Source: Chloroflexota bacterium (lineage in GTDB: Bacteria; Chloroflexota; Ktedonobacteria; Ktedonobacterales; Ktedonobacteraceae). From it: DNA of 26,353 nucleotides. The stretch lies in NCBI GenBank assembly GCA_005881495.1, contig VBHI01000061.1, positions 1-26,353 on the forward strand, in the 5' to 3' direction. Positions 16,755 to 24,903 of this stretch are shown here, one piece after another. Each line of letters opens with the position of its first letter. The stretch's first letter is position 1. The position numbers and the translations under genes are program-made. The notes below the pieces were generated by a model. The model worked only from the letters and a program-made list of their open reading frames with translations. It searched no databases and was not told where the DNA came from.

Positions 16755-17078
16755 ATGATGATTAGACAGAACGTAAGCAGGGAATATAAATTCCCTCAGA
16801 GATGGGAAAGACCATCATGGAGAAAGAGTGGTGCAGCAACTACGATGTACGGGGCTACAGCACCGGCCTCAGAGCGAAAGGTGTTTGTGGCCAAGAAAGG
16901 CCCCACTTTTCTGAAAGTGTACGCTTTCCCGGTACTGCTGCTCAACCTCGCGTTGCTCGGCTGGGATGTTTTCTCTGCGAATATAGCACAAGGTTGGTCA
17001 ATCTATCTCGGATATGCAGTGATTGTCACTGTGAGCTTGTACCTTTATCTGGTGTATTTGGATCACTACCTCAACTAA
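16755..17078 (+). CDS. Small hypothetical membrane protein with two transmembrane helices
   Basis: A 107-residue protein of unknown family. A basic, hydrophilic N-terminal part (about 1-52) is followed by two hydrophobic stretches, VYAFPVLLLNLALLGWDVF (about 56-74) and IYLGYAVIVTVSLYLYLVYL (about 83-102). The pattern predicts a helical hairpin in the membrane. The ATG at 16755 has AAAGGAG six bases upstream, three bases after the dehydrogenase stop, so it is likely co-transcribed. ATG 16845 is a later alternative that would trim the basic part. Its stop overlaps the convergent LacI-family gene's stop by four bases (17075-17078). A frame one base off (16802-17110) lacks hydrophobic organisation, and I take it as noise. 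Confidence 0.55.
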   Translation: MMIRQNVSREYKFPQRWERPSWRKSGAATTMYGATAPASERKVFVAKKGPTFLKVYAFPVLLLNLALLGWDVFSANIAQGWSIYLGYAVIVTVSLYLYLVYLDHYLN

Positions 17079-18112
17079 TGCAAGAAGCCATCTTCTTTCA
17101 CTTTAAATGATGATTCTCTCACAATCAGTTCAGGCTGAAACACGATGTGCTTGTGCTGGTGAGACGTGGGATTACTTGCCTCGTCAAGCAATAACTCAGC
17201 GGCTGTACGCCCAAGCTCGTATTTCGGTTGTCGAATGGTTGTGAGTGGTGTTGAAAGCATGCTCGCGAACTCAACATCGTCATAGCCCACCAGGGCCATA
17301 TCCCCAGGGATGGAGACCCCACGCTTCATCAGACCACGCATCAGCCCAAGCGCAAGGAGATCATTCGCGCAAAAAACAGCAGTGGGCTTGATCCTGGCCC
17401 GTAATAGCTTCTCGACGCTCTCCTCACCTTCCCTGGCCCTTTGAGCCGAAGTGGTGATATCAACAATGACCTGGTCAGGATCAAGGCCTGCAGCTCTCAC
17501 TGCCCTCAGCATACCCCGTCGTCGTTCTGCACATTGGCGAATACTGAGTGGGCCATGCACAAAGCCAATGCGCTCATGACCTTGTTCGAGAAGGTGGGCA
17601 GTGGCAAGTTCTCCCCCTCGTATATCATCGACGGTCACCGAGCAGAGGTCTTTTATGCGACTCGGACGATCCAGTAGAACGACGGCAATACCGCGCTGCC
17701 GGAGCCGCTGCAGGTAACTGGCATCACTCTGCACCGGGGTAATCAGCACACCTTGAGTACGCTGTTCCTCGAGCACCCGAAGATAGTGGCTTTCCTTTTC
17801 TGCGGAATCGTCAGCGTTGCAAAGGATAACAACATAGCCGGCTGCGTGCGCCGCATCCTCGACTCCACGTGCAACCTCTGTGAAAAAAGGATTGGCCACA
17901 TCAAGCACAACCAGGCCTATGTGCTGACTTCGGCCAGCGCGTAACTGGCGTGCCGACCCGTTGGGAACGAAGCCAATTTCCTCGATGACGAGCTGCACCC
18001 GTCGCCGCGTCTCTTCAGCAACTATTTCCGGCCGGTTCAGTACGTTCGATACGGTTCCGAGCGAAACACCCGCACGCTCCGCTACTTCCCGGATACTTGT
18101 CATTGAACTCAT
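17075..18112 (-). CDS. LacI-family transcriptional repressor of the rhamnose transport operon
   Basis: A 345-residue regulator. The N-terminal helix-turn-helix IREVAERAGVSLGTVSNVLNRP is followed by the hinge helix with ARQLRAG, whose Leu normally inserts at the central CG of LacI operators. A periplasmic-binding-protein-like sensor follows (HIGLVVLDVANPFFTEVARG, GVLITPVQSD, GFVHGPLSIRQCAERRRG, FCANDLLALGLMRGL, LVGYDDVEFASMLSTPLTTI). The frame is open to GTG 18154; ATG 18112 is preferred because AGGA lies about 11 bases upstream and it gives the family's usual short N-terminus (GTG 18118 is also possible). It is transcribed away from rhaT. Two GAAACGTTTC palindromes in the shared upstream region are its most likely operators, so it probably represses the transporter operon until a rhamnose-pathway sugar binds. 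The ligand is inferred. Confidence 0.92.
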   Translation of the reverse strand: MSSMTSIREVAERAGVSLGTVSNVLNRPEIVAEETRRRVQLVIEEIGFVPNGSARQLRAGRSQHIGLVVLDVANPFFTEVARGVEDAAHAAGYVVILCNADDSAEKESHYLRVLEEQRTQGVLITPVQSDASYLQRLRQRGIAVVLLDRPSRIKDLCSVTVDDIRGGELATAHLLEQGHERIGFVHGPLSIRQCAERRRGMLRAVRAAGLDPDQVIVDITTSAQRAREGEESVEKLLRARIKPTAVFCANDLLALGLMRGLMKRGVSIPGDMALVGYDDVEFASMLSTPLTTIRQPKYELGRTAAELLLDEASNPTSHQHKHIVFQPELIVRESSFKVKEDGFLH

Positions 18113-18173
18113 ACGCACACGCTTCCTCATCTGCTCGATGTATGTGAACCCCACTCTTTCAGGCGCAAACCTC

Positions 18174-18202
18174 TTGACAAAATAATAATTTGCATTTATA
18201 CT
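18174..18202 (+). promoter_or_regulatory. Near-consensus sigma-70-type promoter of the rhaTPQS operon
   Basis: TTGACA (18174-18179), a 17-base spacer, and TATACT (18197-18202). The -35 is perfect and the -10 matches at five of six bases. The predicted transcription start, about 18209, falls at the left edge of the perfect operator, so repressor binding would block initiation. This leaves a leader of about 210 bases before the rhaT start. Confidence 0.8.
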
Positions 18203-18209
18203 TGCTTTT

Positions 18210-18225
18210 ATTGAAACGTTTCAAT
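18210..18225. promoter_or_regulatory. LacI-family operator O1, perfect 16-bp palindrome
   Basis: ATTGAAACGTTTCAAT is a perfect palindrome with a central CG, carrying the AAACGTTT core common to LacI-family sites such as those of RbsR and PurR. It lies on the predicted transcription start of the rhaT promoter and next to the divergent LacI-family gene. Confidence 0.82.
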
Positions 18226-18338
18226 TCCCGCGTACCTTTACCGATGACAGAGAAAAGTGGGTGTACCGGTCGAATACAGTGGGCTATTTTTCACCGTACA
18301 TCCCCTGACAACACAGCGAGCAAGTATCTTTTCCTTTC

Positions 18339-18354
18339 ATTGAAACGTTTCAGT
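18339..18354. promoter_or_regulatory. LacI-family operator O2, near-perfect palindrome
   Basis: ATTGAAACGTTTCAGT matches O1 at 15 of 16 bases. Its centre is 129 bp from that of O1, about 12.3 helical turns, and it lies in the transcribed leader 64 bases before the rhaT start. It could act as a transcription roadblock or, with O1, as a DNA-looping pair. No gene is seen in the rest of 18113-18418. Confidence 0.78.
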
Positions 18355-18418
18355 TCATTGGTAATTGTACCGTGTAGGGTCTAGTCCGTCAAGTATTTCC
18401 GTGAGGAGGGGCAAAAAC

Positions 18419-19939
18419 GTGGCGAAACCTCCTGAGCCTACCATTGAACTCGTGGGCATCGCCAAGCAATTCGGTGCAGTCCAGGCATTGCGAGGCGTCG
18501 ATCTCAACCTGTATCCAGGAGAAGTACACGCGCTCGTTGGAGAAAACGGAGCGGGAAAGAGTACGCTCGTCAAAATCCTGGCCGGTATTTATCGTCCCGA
18601 CGCGGGGAGTATCAAAATCGATGGGCAAGTGGTTGAACTGCACAATCCTGCTCAGGCACGCAATGCTGGTATTGCCGTCATTCATCAGGAACCAACGCTT
18701 TTCCCCGATTTGAACGTTGCAGAGAATGTGTATATGGGGCGACACCCCCGTGATCGCTTCGGGCGCGTGGACTGGAAACACATGTACCAGGAGGGAGAGC
18801 GCCTGTTCGCATCGCTCGATGTCAAACTGAACGTCTATACGCCGGTGCAGGGGCTGTCTGTTGCCGACCAGCAGCTTGTAGAAATTGCAAAGGCGCTCTC
18901 CCTCCAGTCACGCGTGCTGATTATGGACGAGCCTACCGCGGCTCTTTCAGCGCACGAGGTTCAAGAACTCTTCACTATCGCCAAACAACTGCGCGAGCGA
19001 GGAGTCGCGATTCTCTTCGTTAGCCATCGCCTGGAAGAAATATTTGAACTGGCCGAACGGGTTACTGTCTTTCGCGATGGATCGCGCGTTGCCACAGCAC
19101 CCATATCGGAACTGACCACCGAGCAGATCATCCACCAGATGGTCGGGCGCGAGTTGGAGACGCTCTACCCTAAGACCGACGTCGAGCCAGGAGAAGTCAT
19201 CCTCGATGTGAGGCACCTGACACGCAGTGGGGTATTTGAGGATGTCAGTTTCCAGGTACGACAGGGCGAGATTCTCGGTTTCGCTGGCCTGGTCGGGGCC
19301 GGACGAACCGAGGTTGCCAGGGTCATCTTCGGCATCGACCGGGCAGACGCAGGTGAAATTCGCATTGGCGGGAAGCCGGTGCAGATCCATTCCCCCGAGG
19401 CCGCCATGCACTATCGTATCTCCTATGTCCCTGAAGATCGTCGCCAGCACGGCCTGATCATGGATTTCAGTATTGCCAAGAATATGACGTTGCCTGTCCT
19501 CCTGCGCCAAACCAGCCAGCTTGGGCTCGTCAACCGGCGGCGCGAACGCGAGGTCGCACAGGACTACTCGGCGCAATTGCAGGTACGCTCAGCCGGCATA
19601 GATCAGCTGGTCAAGGCGCTTTCTGGCGGCAACCAGCAGAAAGTGGTACTTGCGAAATGGCTGATTACGAACCCCTCTGTTTTGATCCTCGATGAGCCAA
19701 CGCGTGGCATCGACGTTGGTTCAAAAGCTGAAGTGCATCGCATTATCTCAGAGCTTGCCCGCAAAGGGCTGGCCATTATTCTCATCTCTAGTGAGCTACC
19801 GGAAGTTCTGGCGATGGCCGATCGTGTCCTGGTAATGCATGAAGGGCGCGTCGCCGCTGAGTTTACCCACGCAGATGTGGATCAGGAGAAAGTCATGTTT
19901 GCAGCAACAGGGCAGGTGACCAATGGCAACCACCAGTGA
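18419..19939 (+). CDS. rhaT: Rhamnose ABC transporter ATP-binding protein, two fused ABC domains
   Basis: A 506-residue CUT2-class (RbsA-like) ATPase energising sugar import. Domain 1 has Walker A GENGAGKST (about 41-49), the Q-loop in VIHQEP, signature LSVADQQLVEIAKAL and Walker B VLIMDEPTAALS. Domain 2 has the degenerate P-loop GLVGAGRTE normal for CUT2 proteins, signature LSGGNQQKVVLAKWL and Walker B VLILDEPTRGID. GTG 18419 is chosen as start because GAGGAGGGG lies 7 bases upstream, although the frame is open from GTG 18365. The stop overlaps the first permease by 17 bases. The assignment to rhamnose (the RhaT of Rhizobium rhaSTPQ nomenclature) rests on the adjacent rhaS-type binding protein, rhaM and rhaI. 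Confidence 0.92.
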   Translation: MAKPPEPTIELVGIAKQFGAVQALRGVDLNLYPGEVHALVGENGAGKSTLVKILAGIYRPDAGSIKIDGQVVELHNPAQARNAGIAVIHQEPTLFPDLNVAENVYMGRHPRDRFGRVDWKHMYQEGERLFASLDVKLNVYTPVQGLSVADQQLVEIAKALSLQSRVLIMDEPTAALSAHEVQELFTIAKQLRERGVAILFVSHRLEEIFELAERVTVFRDGSRVATAPISELTTEQIIHQMVGRELETLYPKTDVEPGEVILDVRHLTRSGVFEDVSFQVRQGEILGFAGLVGAGRTEVARVIFGIDRADAGEIRIGGKPVQIHSPEAAMHYRISYVPEDRRQHGLIMDFSIAKNMTLPVLLRQTSQLGLVNRRREREVAQDYSAQLQVRSAGIDQLVKALSGGNQQKVVLAKWLITNPSVLILDEPTRGIDVGSKAEVHRIISELARKGLAIILISSELPEVLAMADRVLVMHEGRVAAEFTHADVDQEKVMFAATGQVTNGNHQ

Positions 19940-20963
19940 ACACGTACGGGGTACAACCTATCCACCACGCAGGAGCGGAAGTCGCCTGGTCGGTTTGGTA
20001 AGCCGGGTGCGCGAGTTAGGATTGCTCGTCGTTCTCGCGTTGATTCTCATCATTGTCGGGGTGCAGGTACCGCAGTTTTTCACCATCTCCAATCTGGTGC
20101 AGATACTGCTCTCGGTCTCCATCCTCGCCATCGTCGCCGTAGGCGAGACACTGGTGGTACTGACCAGGAATGTAGATCTTTCAGTTGGCTCGATCGTTGG
20201 CTTTGCGGCGTTCGTCGCTGCTGACCTGTTCAAACAGCACCCTGGGACAAATCTCCTGCTGGGCATCCTGCTGGGATGCGCTTTAGGACTGGCGCTAGGG
20301 ACGATCAACGGGCTGCTGGTGGCGGCAGGACGCGTTCCTGCGATCGTTGCGACACTGGGCACACTCTACGTCTACCGGGGCCTCGACTTTTTGTATGCAA
20401 GAGGGAACCAGGTGAGTGCCTCCGATGTACCGGAAAGTTTTCTTAGCCTTGCTACGACACCTTTCTTAGGTATCCCCGCGCTCATCTGGTTTGCCGCCAT
20501 CATAGCGCTCATCTTCGCCTTTTACCTGCGATCCACCCGTACAGGCCGGGAGTTTTATGCGATTGGCAGCAATCCTGATGCGGCTCGCCTGGTAGGTATT
20601 CGCAGCGGGTTGCTCATTTTTGCCGCGTTCGCGCTATCGGGGTTGCTGAGTGGCTTCGCAGGTGTGCTGTGGGGAGCGCGCTTTGCCACAGTGGATGCCA
20701 CGGCTGCATCGGGGCTGGAACTCCAGGTGATAGCCGCGGTCGTCGTCGGCGGGGTGAATATCTTCGGAGGATCAGGGACGATCTTTGGGGCAATGCTCGG
20801 CGCTATCGTCCTGGGAACCATCGATAATTCGCTCTCCTTTCTCAAGGTATCCCAGTTCTGGCTGCAGGCAATCGATGGAGCGGCCATCCTCATTGCGGTG
20901 ACCATCGACGCCTTTATCACGCGCTGGCTGCAGCGCCTGCTTATCATACGGAGGCAAAGATGA
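19923..20963 (+). CDS. rhaP: Rhamnose ABC transporter permease 1 (CUT2, BPD_transp_2)
   Basis: A 346-residue integral membrane protein of the RbsC type, with about nine to ten hydrophobic segments. The family motifs are VVLTRNVDLSVGSIVGFAAF (about 76-95), the internal repeat VPAIVATLGTLYVYRGL (about 138-154), AIGSNPDAARLVGIRSG (the EAA-like cytoplasmic loop contacting the ATPase) and VVGGVNIFGGSGTIFGAMLG near the C-terminus. ATG 19923 lies inside the end of rhaT with a GGCAGGTG ribosome site. The stop overlaps the next permease start (ATGA). The P/Q naming of the two permeases is by order and is arbitrary. Confidence 0.9.
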   Translation: MATTSEHVRGTTYPPRRSGSRLVGLVSRVRELGLLVVLALILIIVGVQVPQFFTISNLVQILLSVSILAIVAVGETLVVLTRNVDLSVGSIVGFAAFVAADLFKQHPGTNLLLGILLGCALGLALGTINGLLVAAGRVPAIVATLGTLYVYRGLDFLYARGNQVSASDVPESFLSLATTPFLGIPALIWFAAIIALIFAFYLRSTRTGREFYAIGSNPDAARLVGIRSGLLIFAAFALSGLLSGFAGVLWGARFATVDATAASGLELQVIAAVVVGGVNIFGGSGTIFGAMLGAIVLGTIDNSLSFLKVSQFWLQAIDGAAILIAVTIDAFITRWLQRLLIIRRQR

Positions 20964-21961
20964 AGCACATCTGGAAATTTGTGAGTGCATGGCCGTGGGA
21001 AACGCTGCTCGTCGTGCTCTTGCTGCTCACCATCGTGTTAGGAAACGCGCTTTCTCCCTATTTCCTCACCCCGTTCAATTTTTCTTTGATGGTTGAAGAC
21101 TTCGTGGAGAAAGCGCTCATGGCCCTCCCCATGACCTTCATCATTATCGCAGGAGAGATCGATCTTTCAGTAGCGTCCGTTCTTGGCCTGGCAAGTGTGC
21201 TCGTAGGCGTTACCTGGCACGCGGGCATGCCGCTGTGGCTGGTGATAGGCATAGCTCTGGTAGTAGGCGTTGCTGCGGGACTGCTCAATGGAGCGCTCGT
21301 CACCCGCCTCGGTCTCCCATCGCTCGTCGTGACGTTGGGCACCCTGGCCCTGTTTCGCGGGCTGGCCTTTGTTATCTTAGGAGATCAAGCGGTGAGTGAC
21401 TTCCCAGGCGCATTCACGAACTTTGGCATCGGTGATGTCCCCGGAACACTGATCCCTTGGTCCTTTGTCCTATTCGTTCTCTTAGCGCTTCTCTTTATGG
21501 TAACTCTCCACTGGAGTTGGATTGGCAGGCAGATCTATGCGACTGGTCTCAACAAGGAAGCGGCGCGGTTTGCGGGCATTGGGGTGAGGCGGCTGAAACT
21601 GCTGCTCTTTATACTATCCGGCCTGATTGCAGCGCTGGCTGGCATCATTTTTACTGCCAGGATCTCGAGCGCCCGGGCCGACAATGCGATTGGCTTTGAA
21701 CTGGATGTCATCACCGTCGTTTTGCTTGGCGGAGTAAACATCTTTGGCGGGCGCGGAACACTGGTAGGCGTGATCCTGTCGCTCTTCGTCATAGGAGCGC
21801 TTCGCAATGCGTTAGGGCTTGCCGATGTCAGTGGAGATGTTCAGAACATCGTTGTCGGAACGTTGTTAGTCCTCTCAGTATTAGGGCCGAATATCGTCCA
21901 GCGTATTCAAGTCGTGCTATCCCGCAGGCGCCTGGCCGCGGAAAGTTCAAAACAAGCATAG
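20960..21961 (+). CDS. rhaQ: Rhamnose ABC transporter permease 2 (CUT2, BPD_transp_2)
   Basis: A 333-residue second membrane subunit, homologous to the previous one: FIIIAGEIDLSVASVLGLASV, LGLPSLVVTLGTLALFRGLAF, YATGLNKEAARFAGIGVRR and VLLGGVNIFGGRGTLVGVILS occupy equivalent positions. It forms the translocation channel as a heterodimer with RhaP. ATG 20960 overlaps the upstream stop (ATGA) and has CGGAGG just before it. It ends 19 bases before the binding-protein gene. Confidence 0.9.
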   Translation: MKHIWKFVSAWPWETLLVVLLLLTIVLGNALSPYFLTPFNFSLMVEDFVEKALMALPMTFIIIAGEIDLSVASVLGLASVLVGVTWHAGMPLWLVIGIALVVGVAAGLLNGALVTRLGLPSLVVTLGTLALFRGLAFVILGDQAVSDFPGAFTNFGIGDVPGTLIPWSFVLFVLLALLFMVTLHWSWIGRQIYATGLNKEAARFAGIGVRRLKLLLFILSGLIAALAGIIFTARISSARADNAIGFELDVITVVLLGGVNIFGGRGTLVGVILSLFVIGALRNALGLADVSGDVQNIVVGTLLVLSVLGPNIVQRIQVVLSRRRLAAESSKQA

Positions 21962-21980
21962 CATAAAGGAGGATGAGACA

Positions 21981-23021
21981 GTGAAGAAGCTGTTTCTAAC
22001 ACTCGGGTCTAGTCTTTTGGTGTTCGTCCTGCTAGTTCTAGCAGGCTGTGGAGGCAGTAGTTCCAGCACCAGCAGCGGTGGAACTACTCCCACCAGTACT
22101 GGGAGCAAACTCAATATCGTGTTTCTCCCCAAAGCCATTAACAACCCGTATTTTGACACGGCTGCCAAGGGTGCAATGCAGGCCGCCACAGCGCTGAATG
22201 GATCGTTCAAACAGGTAGGGCCATCCACGGCCAGCGCATCCGACCAGGTCACCTGGATCAACAACCTGACCGCGCAACACGTGAGCGCCATTGTTGTCTC
22301 GGCCAACGACCCCAACGCGCTGGCCCCGGCACTCAAACAGGCCATGAGCCAGGGGATCAAGGTGGTCAGCTATGACTCTGACGTGGCACCTGATGCCCGT
22401 CAACTCTTCATCAACCAGGCAAACTCCGAGGATATCGGGCGTATCGAAGTGCAGATTCTCGGCAAACAGCTCAACTACACAGGCCAGATAGCCATCCTCT
22501 CTGCTGCCAGCACAGCCACGAACCAGAATGCCTGGATCGGCTTCATGAAGGACGAGCTATCCAAGCCACAATACAAGAACATGCAGCTGGTCAAAATCGT
22601 GTATGGGAACGATGATGATCAGACAAGCTTCAATGACACCTTGTCGCTTATGCAGGCGTATCCAAATCTGAAGGGCATCATTTCTCCGACGACCGTCGGC
22701 ATTGCGGCTGCTGCCCGCGCCATCGAATCGGTGAATAAAGGGGGCAAGGTTGCTCTCACTGGCCTGGGGACGCCGAACCAGTTACGAAAGTACGTCGAGG
22801 ATGGCACGGTGCAGCAGTTCGCCCTGTGGGATCCAGGGAAACTGGGCGAGCTGGCATATTACGCGGCGGCCGCCTTGATCCAGGGCAAGATCACCGGCCA
22901 GCCGGGGCAAACCTTCTCTGCCGGTACTCTGGGGACCTACAAGATCGGGGCAAATGCGGTGGTCTTGCTGGGTCCACCCACCGTTTTCGACAAGACGAAC
23001 ATCAGCCAGTTCAACTTCTAG
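21981..23021 (+). CDS. rhaS: Rhamnose ABC transporter substrate-binding lipoprotein
   Basis: A 346-residue extracytoplasmic sugar-binding protein of the RhaS/ribose-binding-like family (Peripla_BP_4). The N-terminus has a lipoprotein signal: KK, a hydrophobic run, then lipobox LAGC with Cys23. A Ser/Thr/Gly-rich linker follows before the first beta strand (LNIVFLPKAINNPYFDTAAKG). Ligand-cleft segments include VVSYDSDVAPDAR and GIISPTTVGIAAAARAI. The GTG start at 21981 follows AAAGGAGG. The lipid anchor suits a cell without a conventional periplasm or a monoderm. It is followed by a G-rich hairpin, which may set the higher expression usual for binding proteins. Confidence 0.92.
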   Translation: MKKLFLTLGSSLLVFVLLVLAGCGGSSSSTSSGGTTPTSTGSKLNIVFLPKAINNPYFDTAAKGAMQAATALNGSFKQVGPSTASASDQVTWINNLTAQHVSAIVVSANDPNALAPALKQAMSQGIKVVSYDSDVAPDARQLFINQANSEDIGRIEVQILGKQLNYTGQIAILSAASTATNQNAWIGFMKDELSKPQYKNMQLVKIVYGNDDDQTSFNDTLSLMQAYPNLKGIISPTTVGIAAAARAIESVNKGGKVALTGLGTPNQLRKYVEDGTVQQFALWDPGKLGELAYYAAAALIQGKITGQPGQTFSAGTLGTYKIGANAVVLLGPPTVFDKTNISQFNF

Positions 23022-23030
23022 CTTGAGGCC

Positions 23031-23070
23031 GTGTGTGGGGGGGGGCATTTCTACGAGCCTCCTTACACAC
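23031..23070 (+). other. G-rich hairpin between rhaS and rhaM
   Basis: A run of nine G (23037-23045) forms, with the preceding GTGTGT, the left arm of a 13-bp stem (23031-23043 with 23058-23070, including three G-U pairs) around a 14-base loop. It is followed by no T-run, so it is not a canonical terminator. It may stabilise the 3' end of the rhaS message or lower read-through into rhaM. Confidence 0.4.
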
Positions 23071-23109
23071 AGACAAGTGTAGTAGCAGGAGAGAAGATAG
23101 GCAGAAACA

Positions 23110-23424
23110 ATGCAACGCATTGCCTTCATGATGAAAATCAAGCCGGACAGCGAAGAGGAGTATCGCGCGCGCCACCAGCAGGTCTGGCCCGAAATGCTAG
23201 CTGATTTAAAGAAAGCGGGATGCTCTCGGTACTCGATCTATCTCAAGGGTCAGGACCTCTTCGCCTACATGGAAGTGGAGGATTTCCAGCGGTATCTCAG
23301 TATCATGGCGGCAAGTCAGGCGGCAAGCCGCTGGGAAGAGCACATGAGCGATATCCTCATCCGGGAGGTCGATCCTGCTACGGGCTTCCCGCATGTGCTC
23401 CCCGAAGTGTTTCATCTGGACTGA
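23110..23424 (+). CDS. rhaM: L-rhamnose mutarotase
   Basis: A 104-residue dimeric alpha/beta-barrel enzyme (RhaM/RhaU/YiiL family) that interconverts the alpha and beta anomers of L-rhamnose to feed the isomerase. Active-site residues known from E. coli YiiL are in place: Tyr18 and His22 (YRARHQQVWPEM) and a Trp at 75 (SRWEEHM). The C-terminal VFHLD ending is typical. Length matches the family. The ATG at 23110 has a rather distant AGGAGAG upstream. It sits between the transporter and rhaI copy 2, the same order as transporter, mutarotase and catabolic genes in rhizobial rha loci. Confidence 0.93.
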   Translation: MQRIAFMMKIKPDSEEEYRARHQQVWPEMLADLKKAGCSRYSIYLKGQDLFAYMEVEDFQRYLSIMAASQAASRWEEHMSDILIREVDPATGFPHVLPEVFHLD

Positions 23425-23492
23425 AACGCGTGAACCGGTGTCAGAAAGCAGGGAGCGCACGGCGTTTCGGGTAAGATAATTGGTGCCACCAT

Positions 23493-24683
23493 TTGGGGAA
23501 ACAGAACATTGATATCGACACTGTTGTAGAGAAAATCCAACAGTTCACCGTCGAAACGCCCTCGTGGGGCTATGGAGATTCAGGTACGCGCTTCAAAGTG
23601 TTTCACTGGCCTGGGGCGGCCCGTACTCTGCGCGAGAAGCTGGCAGACGCGGCCCAGGTACAGAAGGTCACCGGCATCTGCCCTGGCGTCGCCATCCACA
23701 TACCCTGGGACAGGGAAGATGATTGGCAGGCAGTGAGGGAGTACGCCGGACAACTCGGCCTGCGCATCGGCGCGGTGAACCCGAACCTCTTTCAGGACGA
23801 TGCCTATCGCCTCGGCAGCCTGTGCCATTCCGACAAAGGGGTGCGCGAGATGGCGATCAAGCACGTGCTCGAATGCGTCCAGATCGCCCAGGAGGTCGGC
23901 TCAGCCGTGATCAGCCTCTGGTTGGCCGACGGCACCAACTATCCCGGACAGGATGACCTGCGCCGCCGCCGCCATCGCTTGCTGGACTCCCTGCGGGCGA
24001 TCTATGCCGCATTGCCTGCCGGGATGCGCCTGCTGATCGAGTACAAGTTCTTCGAGCCAGCCTTTTATTCCACCGACCTGCCGTACTGGGGTACGTCGCT
24101 GCTCATGGCACAAAAACTGGGTTCGCAAGCGGAGGTGCTGGTCGATACCGGCCACCATCCCCAGGGGACCAACATTGCACAGATTGTCGCACAATTGCTC
24201 GATGAAGACCGGCTGGGTGGGTTTCACTTCAACGACCGCCGGTATGCTGACGACGACCTGATCGTCGGCTCACAGAACCCCTTTGACCTCTTCTGCATCT
24301 TCAACGAGATCGTCGCTGCGAGTGTTGAAGGGAATGCCAACCCGGGTCGCATCGCCTACATGATCGACCAATCGCACAATATCGAGCCGAAGATCGAGGC
24401 AATGATCCAGAGCGTCATCCACATCCAGACCGCGTACGCCAAAGCGCTGCTGGTGGACCACACGGCCCTGCACGCTGCCCAGGAGGCCGGAGATGTGCTG
24501 GGAGCGTATCGCGTCCTCCAGGCGGCGTATGAGACAGATGTGCGTTCGCTGCTGGCTGAGGTTCGTGTTCGTCAGGGACGTGATCCCGATCCTATTGCAG
24601 CGTTCCGCGCCAGTGGATACGCCGATCGCGTGGCGCGTGAGAGGACTGCCCTCGCAACGTCCAGCGGCTATCCCGGCGCATAA
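23493..24683 (+). CDS. rhaI: L-rhamnose isomerase, copy 2, with a non-ATG start
   Basis: A paralogue of the isomerase at 4098-5273, with about 47 differences in about 391 aligned residues by my count. All metal and catalytic residues are kept (IEYKFFEP, LVDTGHHP, GFHFND, YADDD, MIDQSH). The codon aligned with the copy 1 ATG is ATT (23508-23510), with GGGGA at normal distance upstream. The only other in-frame candidate after the stop at 23472 is TTG 23493, used here. So translation must begin at ATT or TTG and is probably weak, unless it is coupled to rhaM 68 bases upstream. Otherwise the frame is intact to TAA 24681, so selection on the protein appears to have continued. It is followed by a stump of rhaD. 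Confidence 0.88.
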   Translation: MGKQNIDIDTVVEKIQQFTVETPSWGYGDSGTRFKVFHWPGAARTLREKLADAAQVQKVTGICPGVAIHIPWDREDDWQAVREYAGQLGLRIGAVNPNLFQDDAYRLGSLCHSDKGVREMAIKHVLECVQIAQEVGSAVISLWLADGTNYPGQDDLRRRRHRLLDSLRAIYAALPAGMRLLIEYKFFEPAFYSTDLPYWGTSLLMAQKLGSQAEVLVDTGHHPQGTNIAQIVAQLLDEDRLGGFHFNDRRYADDDLIVGSQNPFDLFCIFNEIVAASVEGNANPGRIAYMIDQSHNIEPKIEAMIQSVIHIQTAYAKALLVDHTALHAAQEAGDVLGAYRVLQAAYETDVRSLLAEVRVRQGRDPDPIAAFRASGYADRVARERTALATSSGYPGA

Positions 24684-24722
24684 GTCGCTTGTTTTCGTGT
24701 GTTTTGTTGGAGAAGTTTCCTA

Positions 24723-24884
24723 CTGGAAGAGGTCTACCGCAAACGGACGACGCTGGGGGTCAATATCCTGCCGGAGGATATCGCCGAGGCGGTGGCGTTC
24801 TTTGCTTCACCGGCGCGCTCCAGCAAGAGCACTGGCAACATCCTCAACGTCGATGGGGGCGTCGCGGCGGCGTATCCGCGTTGA
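24723..24884 (+). pseudogene. rhaD: C-terminal stump of a second rhaD (aldolase/dehydrogenase)
   Basis: Fifty-three codons plus stop (LEEVYRKRTTLGVNILPEDI and onwards) match the last residues of RhaD at 7266-7427 with very few changes. The other roughly 1,930 bp, including the whole aldolase half and the dehydrogenase active site, are absent. The 39 bases between the rhaI copy 2 stop and this stump keep only a trace of the rhaI-rhaD spacer (a GGAG followed by a TTTC-like stretch), so the deletion started near the lost rhaD start. A GTG at 24699 could open a 61-residue peptide, but no function is expected. It ends 19 bases before rhaB copy 2. Confidence 0.9.
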
Positions 24885-24903
24885 GAAAAGGGGTAGTAGA
24901 CCC

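Noticed and set aside
16802..17110. 102-codon frame overlapping the small membrane protein gene
   Set aside because: No domain or hydrophobic pattern and no good ribosome site; the frame at 16755 has a strong site and two clear membrane helices.
17079..17110. Terminator between the convergent membrane-protein and LacI-family genes
   Set aside because: The two stop codons overlap by four bases and no stem with a T-run is visible on either side.
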